Origin: Sambucus nigra
Lineage: Eukaryota; Streptophyta; Magnoliopsida; Dipsacales; Adoxaceae
Direction of reading: 5' to 3'
Length of the DNA: 64,000 bases
Assembly: GCA_949130495.1 (NCBI GenBank)
Contig: OX422220.1
Coordinates: 122,511,810-122,575,809, forward strand
Shown: piece by piece, positions 59,405 to 64,000 of the stretch
Layout: every line of letters begins with the position of its first letter
How positions within the stretch are numbered: position 1 is the stretch's first letter
The notes under the pieces: model-generated
What the model was told of the DNA's origin: nothing
Databases searched by the model: none
The model's input: only the letters and a program-made list of their open reading frames with translations
Program-made: the position numbers and the translations under genes

Positions 59405-59440
59405 CTGCTGGGCAGTGGCAGTGGCCATACTGCCCAGCAG
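59405..59440. repeat. perfect 12-bp inverted repeat downstream of the CACTA gene
   Basis: CTGCTGGGCAGT at 59405-59416 and ACTGCCCAGCAG at 59429-59440 can form a 12-bp stem with a 12-base loop, 145 bp after the stop codon. Confidence 0.9.
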
Positions 59441-59459
59441 ATTTTTTTTAAATTCTGCC

Positions 59460-59710
59460 CAGAATTGTCACGGTCAATGACCGTGACAATTTTTTTTAAA
59501 AAAGGTCACGGATTTGTCGTGGTTATAAACCGTGACAAACGTGTCACGGTCATTGACCGCGACACGACCGTAACACAAAACGCGAGTTTTGTGTCAAGGT
59601 CAATGATCGTGACACGACCGTGACAAAAAAAGTTGTCTCGCCTTGAAATGTCACGGTCATTGACCTTGACAAGTTGGATTTGTCAAGGTGAATGACCTTG
59701 ACAATTCGGC
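59460..59710. repeat. right subterminal repeats of the CACTA element
   Basis: Repeats of the same motif as on the left, including a near-perfect palindrome at 59466-59488 with 11-base arms TGTCACGGTCA and TGACCGTGACA around one base. The array is denser than on the left. Confidence 0.9.
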
Positions 59711-59828
59711 ATATTTGGTGTAGTGCATGATCTCGGTGAAGTCTTGGATCATTCTCGAGATCCAATGTATTGAAGAAAATCTTTCCCGAGATAGGGTTAC
59801 CACTTTGGCAGCTCAGCACATTGCCTCA

Positions 59829-59904
59829 GTAAGTATTACAAATCTAAACTTTCATTTTTCCTGTTATGTGCTTGCACTGACCTACAGTTATTTTCTTTTT
59901 CCAG
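59829..59904 (+). other. aORF1 intron (76 bp)
   Basis: GTAAGT at 59829 and TTTTTCCAG ending at 59904. Phase 0 on both sides (HIAS | LVTCFNTIL). Pyrimidine-rich 3' end. Confidence 0.85.
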
Positions 59905-60771
59905 TTGGTAACTTGTTTCAATACAATTCTAAAGAAGGACGAAGCCATCAAGGCGTCCATCTCCTCTGGTGGTGTACAAGAGGCTTTTGTAGGTCTGACG
60001 CAGTCTTTAAAAGATTCTCGTCAGAAGTATGTTGATGATAAAGCTGCTTGGGAGAAACAACTTAATTTCATCGAGCAGGAGAGGGATCAAGCTGTTGAAG
60101 TCTCCAAGGGGTGGGATAAGAAAATAAAAGACTTGGAGGAGAAGAACATAGAGCTCGAGGGGAAGCTCCAAAATGTTGGAGATCTTGAAAGTAAGCTCAA
60201 GTCTGCTGAGGAAGAGTTAAACAGGCTTCGTGAAGTAGATCGTCAGAAGGAAGAAATGGAGAATAAATTGAAGGCTGTCAAAGAACTTCTGTCTGAGAAG
60301 ATTTCCTCAAAGAAAGTGAAAAGAAAATTGACTGTGAAAAAGTCCTTCAGTACTGGTTGGGACAAAGGTTGGAATAAGGGTTTGGCTGCCATGGTCTCAC
60401 AAATGGAGTATGGCAGCCTCAAATACTTCATGGATGGTTGGGTGGCTGCTCTGACAGAGATGAATGTCGATGAGAACTCCAACCTATTTCAGCGACACAT
60501 TCCTGGCCCCCCTCCTACTCCCGGGGAAGAATAAGAGGACGAAGTTGCCTCCGAGGAATCTTATATGTTGGTTGGGGATCAAGTACCTACTATTGAACTT
60601 CTCTACGAACAGTCCCAACCAACTATTACTCCTACCGAGCAGCTCCAGTTAACCAATATTTCAGCCGAGCAGCTTCCAGCACCCACCGAGCAACCTTCTG
60701 TGCCATCCGAGCAACCTTCTTCTTCGTCCCAGCCTCCCGAGAAAGTTTTGGGAGACAAGGAGAAGGTGTAG
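59905..60771 (+). pseudogene. aORF1 exon 3: coiled-coil C-terminal part
   Basis: LVTCFNTILKKDEAIKASIS opens the exon. A long coiled coil follows at 60030-60300 (heptads in WEKQLNFIEQERDQAVEVSK, KKIKDLEEKNIELEGKLQNV and on), then a basic stretch, then FSTGWDKGWNKGLAAMVSQM and YFMDGWVAALTEM. A TAA at 60532-60534 follows PPTPGEE; the same frame continues with a Pro/Ser/Gln-rich tail (repeats of EQP/EQL) to TAG at 60769-60771. Whether the TAA is the true end or a mutation is open. Confidence 0.75.
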
Positions 60772-60846
60772 AGTTGTTTAGACTTTTCTCTATGTTTTAT
60801 TTTCTTTGTCAAATGTAACTCTGAACTATGTACTTCTCTTTTATGA

Positions 60847-60856
60847 TGCAATAAAA
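60847..60856 (+). terminator. possible polyadenylation signal of aORF1
   Basis: GCAATAAAAT about 80 bp after the stop at 60771, within AT-rich sequence, fits a plant near-upstream element AATAAA. Confidence 0.55.
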
Positions 60857-60946
60857 TTTGAAATTTTGAATCATACTGTTGATTTTCTTCTGCTTGCTCT
60901 ATTTGCAATCTTATTGATTCTTGCTATCTCTTCCTTTTACTAGTTT

Positions 60947-62227
60947 ATGACCATGATAGAATTGTTATCTGCTCATGATACAAAATTGTTGAGACAATGC
61001 AATGAATACTTCAAAGCTGGTCATACAGATATGACTAAAGCGCAAATTATTGATATCCTCGGTCCAGATGCTTCAGAGCAAGCAGTCGAAGCCTACCAGT
61101 ACTTAAAGTGTCTGCTCGACCGGGCAGTGGCTAATAATGTAGCATATTATGAGATGATTAAAGACCTTCAGGGTACTCTCGAGGAGCTTCAACAACAATA
61201 CAAGGAGTCTACAACCCTTTTGCACCAGCGATATGAGAAGAAGTATCAACAAGTAAATGCTGATAAGGGATATGATAAGTTGTTCGCTGCTTATGATGTG
61301 AAGGAGAGAACTTTGAAGGCCTAGGTCGATGAGCACAGGCAGATAGCTGAGTTGCTGGAGCAGGAAAATAATAACCTGTGAGGAGAGGTGTCTTAGTTGA
61401 AATCTACAGCGTCTTCCTCGAACGCTTTAGTATCTATCAACGACGAGGGTTTCTCTTTCTTGGAGGTTGAAAATGCCAATATGAGAGACGAATTGGAAAC
61501 CTTGAAGAGAGTTGGTCCTTCTACCCCTGCTCATGGACGAGCAAGAGGTTCTCGGGGACAAGCAAGGGCTTCTCGGCTTACTATTAAAGAGGCAAGAACT
61601 CAAGCTTCTCTGGAAAATCAAGCAGTTCAGTTAGTTGCGAAGAATAAAGCTCTGGCAGAGATGTCTAGGAAGATCCGGAATTTGGACGAGCAGCTCTCTA
61701 CACAAAAGTCTGCCTTGGAGAATAAAGAACTCTTTATAAATAATCTTCATGAGCAGTTGGAAAGGTTGACTTATCAATTCCACAAGCAGCCCAGAGAGTT
61801 CTGGATGGCTGGTTATAATGAGGCTCTCTACCATCTAGATGATCGGATCCAAAATGAAAATAATGAGGGTTACAAACAAGGGTGGTTGAATGCCTTGGGT
61901 GTGCTGCAATTGGAACAGGGTCACTATTTATGGGATTAATATAATCCTGGGTTGCTCGACCTGCCAGTGCCACCATTCAAACTCGACATGAGCTGGATTC
62001 CTGCTCGGGCAATCCCTCAGTGTTTGATTTCCAAATATCTTGGAGACTACAGTCTCCATTCCAATCTTGAGATATCTCGCCCAGAGCACCTACTCGATTG
62101 GCCATCTGTGATGAACATCAGGATGCTCAAAGACCTTAATTTCATAAATTCTCCTTATGCCTTAGACGATCCTCCTGCTGGCGAGGAACCTGTTTCAAAA
62201 GTAGAGGGGAAGAAACCAATAGAATAG
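60947..62227 (+). pseudogene. aORF2: second antisense coding region of element G
   Basis: One frame from ATG 60947 to TAG 62225-62227, interrupted by TAG 61322-61324, TGA 61379-61381, TAG 61394-61396 and TAA 61937-61939. The first part has TDMTKAQIIDILGPDASEQA (helical), then coiled coil (DLQGTLEELQQQYKEST; RNLDEQLSTQKSALENKELF), then FWMAGYNEALYHLDDRI and GYKQGWLNALGVL, which resembles the GWDKGWNKGL/DGWVAAL arrangement of aORF1 exon 3. The tail is Pro-rich (DLPVPPFKLDMSWIP). Three of the four stops fit former CAG or CGA codons. No named domain recognised. Confidence 0.65.
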
Positions 62228-62633
62228 GAATCTTGATATAATAATTAATGTGTATTTCATTTTCAATGTATTTTGTTTTGAATTTAATGAAAAACTTCTA
62301 TTTTTCTTTACAATCTTGATTGCCATTGTCTTGTAGGTATTTTGTAAAACACTTTACTTATTTACTAATGAATGTGCATGTATATCTGTTAAAAAGATAA
62401 CAACATTGTGTTATTTGCCGATCAACTAAAGTTGGTGAAAACTTATTATCGACTTTCCTGAATTTGTGGTAATCATTTGACGATTAACCAAAATGGATGA
62501 TATTTTGTTTCTCGACCAACTTGGTGGTAATTTGAAATGTTACAAGTATTAAAAATTTTGCTTGATCATTTTTTAATTCTAAGCCATTAGTTGACTTTTA
62601 TCACATAATCCTTCTTTGTTTAATAGAAATGTT
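62228..62633. other. spacer with diverged GATCAAC/GTTGGT hairpins
   Basis: AT-rich 3' flank of aORF2. Decayed relatives of the downstream array occur at 62418-62436 (GATCAACTAAAGTTGGTG) and 62511-62530 (CGACCAACTTGGTGG). Confidence 0.6.
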
Positions 62634-63382
62634 CCCGACCAACCGGAGTTGGTGGATTTTCTTCCTAATCAACCGGAGTTGGTATTCCTAGAAATTATTT
62701 TTTATTCCCGACCAACCGAAGTTGGTGGATTTTCTTCCCAACCAACCGGAGTTGGTATTTCTGGGAAATATTCTTTATTCCCGACCAACCGGAGTTTGTG
62801 GATTTTCTTCCCAACCAACCGGAGTTGGTATTTCTGGGAAATATTTTTATTCCCGACCAACCGAAATTGGTGGATTTTCTTCCCAACCAACCGGAGTTGG
62901 TATTTCTGGGAAATATTTTTATTCCCGACCAACCGGAGTTGGTGGATTTTCTTCCCAACCAACCGTAGTTGGTATTTCTGGGAAATATTCTTTATTCCCG
63001 ACCAACCGAAGTTGGTGGACTTTCTTCCCAACCAACTGGAGTTGGTATTTCTGGGAAATATTTTTATTCCCGACCAATCGAAATTGGTGGATTTTCTTCC
63101 CAACCAACCGGAGTTGGTATTTCTGGGAAATATTTTTATTCCCGACCAACCGGAGTTGGTGGATTTTCTTCCCAACCAACCAGGGTTGGTATTTCTGGGA
63201 AATATTTTTATTCCCGACCAATTGGAGTTGGTGGATTTTCTTTCCAACCAATCGTAGTTGGTATTTTTCGGAAATATTTTTATTCCCGACCAACCGGAGT
63301 TGGTGGATTTTCTTCCCAACCAACCGTAGTTGGTATTTCTGGGAAATATTTTTCTTCCCGACTAACCGGAGTTGGTGGATTT
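62634..63382 (-). repeat. 72/73-bp tandem array, about 10.5 units, 21 hairpins, in element G
   Basis: CCCGACCAACCG-type starts occur at 62634, 62707, 62780, 62852, 62924, 62997, 63069, 63141, 63213, 63285 and 63357. Every unit holds two hairpins of the form ACCAAC-NNNN-GTTGGT, joined by GGATTTTCTTCCCA and ATTTCTGGGAAATATTTTTATTCCC. On the plus strand 18 of 21 loops read CGNA (CGGA, CGAA, CGTA), so on the minus strand, the sense strand of G, they read UNCG closed by a C-G pair. It lies between the 3' end of pol and the 3' end of aORF2. Confidence 0.95.
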
Positions 63383-63457
63383 TGCAAAAGGAGAGAATTG
63401 GGTAGAATATTCACATTTTATTCATACTGAAGAAACTGCATTACATGAGGGTTTACA

Positions 63458-64000
63458 TTACTGATAATATTTGCGCAGATGCTCTGCATTCCATGCATTA
63501 TTAAACTCCTCCCCTTCTAAAGTTTCTATTCTGTAGGTTCCTGGTCGAACAACTTATGTTACTCTGTAGGGCCCATGCCAGTTAGCTTCCAGTTTATTGT
63601 ACTTTTGAATTACTTTCTTCAGCACATAGTCCCCTTATTTTAGGTTGCACTTCTTCACTCTCTTATTATAGAACAAGGTTGTTCATTGCTGGTAAGCAGC
63701 ATTCCCGATGGCTGCTTCTTCTCTAACTTCTTCGAGCATGTCCAAGTCTAACCTTCTCATTGAGTCACTGACAGGGGAGTTGAAGTTCAGCACTCGGTGT
63801 GTTGGGAGGTCCAACTCGGCAGGTATAACAACTTCACTTCCAAATGCCAGCATGTATGGAGATTCTCCAGTTACTTCTCGGGGAGTAGTACGATAAGCCC
63901 ATAGTACTGAATGTAGCTCTTTGATCCAGTTTGCTTTCGCGTCATTCAGTCTTTTCTTCAAGCCGTTTAGCAGCGTTCTGTTTGTCCCTTCAGTTTGTCC
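63458..64000 (-). pseudogene. element G pol, C-terminal integrase (partial, broken)
   Basis: Minus strand from the window edge: KKRLNDAKANWIKELHSVLW, AYRTTPREVTGESPYMLAFG, SEVVIPAELDLPTHRVLNF (63961-63770), then RLDLDMLEEVREEAAIGNAA, and after three stops VKKCNLK, GDYVLKKVIQKYNKLEANWH, GPYRV and GTYRIETLEGEEFNNAWNAE with HLRKYYQ before TAA at 63458-63460. AYRTTPR...TGESPY..AFG.E.VIPAE is the signature of the Tat/Athila branch. No chromodomain, as expected. The catalytic core lies mostly beyond 64000. Confidence 0.9.

Larger units (their letters stand above)
55910..59725 (+). mobile_element. CACTA (En/Spm) DNA transposon, TSD CAT, lacks TNP2
   Basis: The left end CACTACACTAAAA and the reverse complement of the right end CACTACACCAAATATG form the terminal inverted repeat; CAT at 55907-55909 and 59726-59728 is the 3-bp TSD. 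Subterminal regions hold repeated TGTCACGGTCA / TGACCGTGACA motifs. It encodes one spliced TnpA-like protein and no TNP2-type transposase, so it depends on another element for excision. Two G-rich tracts and several microsatellites lie in its first half. Confidence 0.95.
55327..59828 (+). pseudogene. aORF1 exon 2, split by the CACTA element
   Basis: Acceptor TTTGCAG ends at 55326. The phase fits: the single base left by exon 1 plus TT gives Val, followed by DSKRRSPKETVVNLKHLKLI. The exon runs to 55909, is interrupted by CACTA plus one CAT duplication, and resumes at 59729 in the same frame (...PSSAM|ISVKSWIILEIQCIEEN), ending at 59828 before donor GTAAGT. The middle part is Ser/Pro/Lys-rich and low in structure. 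One in-frame TAA at 55593-55595. Confidence 0.8.
42878..64000 (-). mobile_element. element G: Tat/Retand-type retrotransposon with antisense ORFs, minus strand, runs off the window
   Basis: In plus-strand order: 3' LTR 42878-43470, PPT 43471-43484, aORF1 (plus strand, from 43895), aORF2 (60947-62227), hairpin tandem array 62634-63382, then the minus-strand end of pol (63458 upward, integrase). This order (LTR-gag-pol-tandem repeat-antisense ORF-LTR) matches the described Tat/Retand and Ogre-like lineages with an extra ORF and amplified tandem repeat near the 3' end. Elements J and CACTA are inserted in aORF1. Gag, RT and the 5' LTR lie beyond 64000. Confidence 0.85.

Noticed and set aside
62634..63382. 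CRISPR array
   Set aside because: Units are contiguous tandem repeats without unique spacers, in a plant retroelement.
62616..63430. Long open frames on both strands (up to 227 codons) with Trp/Phe/Pro-rich repeats
   Set aside because: They run through the 72-bp array; 72 is a multiple of three, so several frames on both strands stay open. No start, context or conservation supports a protein.

Overview
This window is a repeat-dominated stretch of a flowering-plant nuclear genome, probably a eudicot with a medium or large genome. The base composition is AT-rich, with many compound (CT)n(AT)n microsatellites. Almost everything recognisable is a layered pile of Ty3/Gypsy LTR retrotransposons of two lineages: chromodomain-bearing Tekay/Del-like elements with very long LTRs of about 3 kb, and Tat/Ogre/Retand-like elements with short LTRs and a PBS of the type GATTGACRCCGTCTGTGGGAA. 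There is also one CACTA DNA transposon and one PIF/Harbinger-like MITE. I see no convincing ordinary host gene, tRNA, rRNA or CRISPR array. Boundaries come from terminal TG...CA dinucleotides, target-site duplications (TSDs), PBS and PPT sites and repeat-to-repeat comparison, all by eye.

Layout. 1-6044: AT-rich intergenic DNA with microsatellites, a decayed triple repeat (1181-1466) and a MITE (2700-3784, TSD TAA). 6045-18748: old minus-strand Gypsy element A, split inside its RNase H region by LTR element B (9335-14250, TSD TAATG). 18749-20290: older minus-strand Gypsy relic. 21960-32809: three-level nest. Solo LTR C (TSD TAAAG) contains non-autonomous Tat-like element D (about 23500-31494), whose left LTR contains solo LTR E (23692-26670, TSD TTGCT). 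32810-36490: decayed Gypsy debris. 36500-40982: plus-strand Tat-like gag-pol element F, truncated in RNase H. 40985-42877: fragment of an opposed element H.

42878 to the window end is one large minus-strand Tat/Retand-type element G. In plus-strand order it has its 3' LTR (42878-43470); an antisense gene (aORF1, plus strand) with introns; a second antisense coding region (aORF2); a 72-bp tandem array of hairpins (62634-63382); and the 3' end of pol on the minus strand (63458 onward). aORF1 was broken twice: by a structurally complete Tekay element J (44408-55238, TSD GTTTT), which landed 8 bp inside a roughly 91-nt intron, and by a CACTA element (55910-59725, TSD CAT), which landed in an exon. 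Removing both insertions restores a phase-consistent exon chain.

Most interesting signals: (1) the hairpin array of G, which on the retroelement's sense strand reads as C(UNCG)G tetraloop hairpins, with loop variation mostly at the N position; (2) a CpG-rich cluster of TCGA-core palindromes at the same offset (about 1.1 kb) in four different 3-kb LTR copies but with a different palindrome in each; (3) two antisense ORFs in G; (4) stop codons in the younger elements that are largely TAG or TGA at apparent former CAG or CGA codons, the expected footprint of CHG/CG methylation decay.
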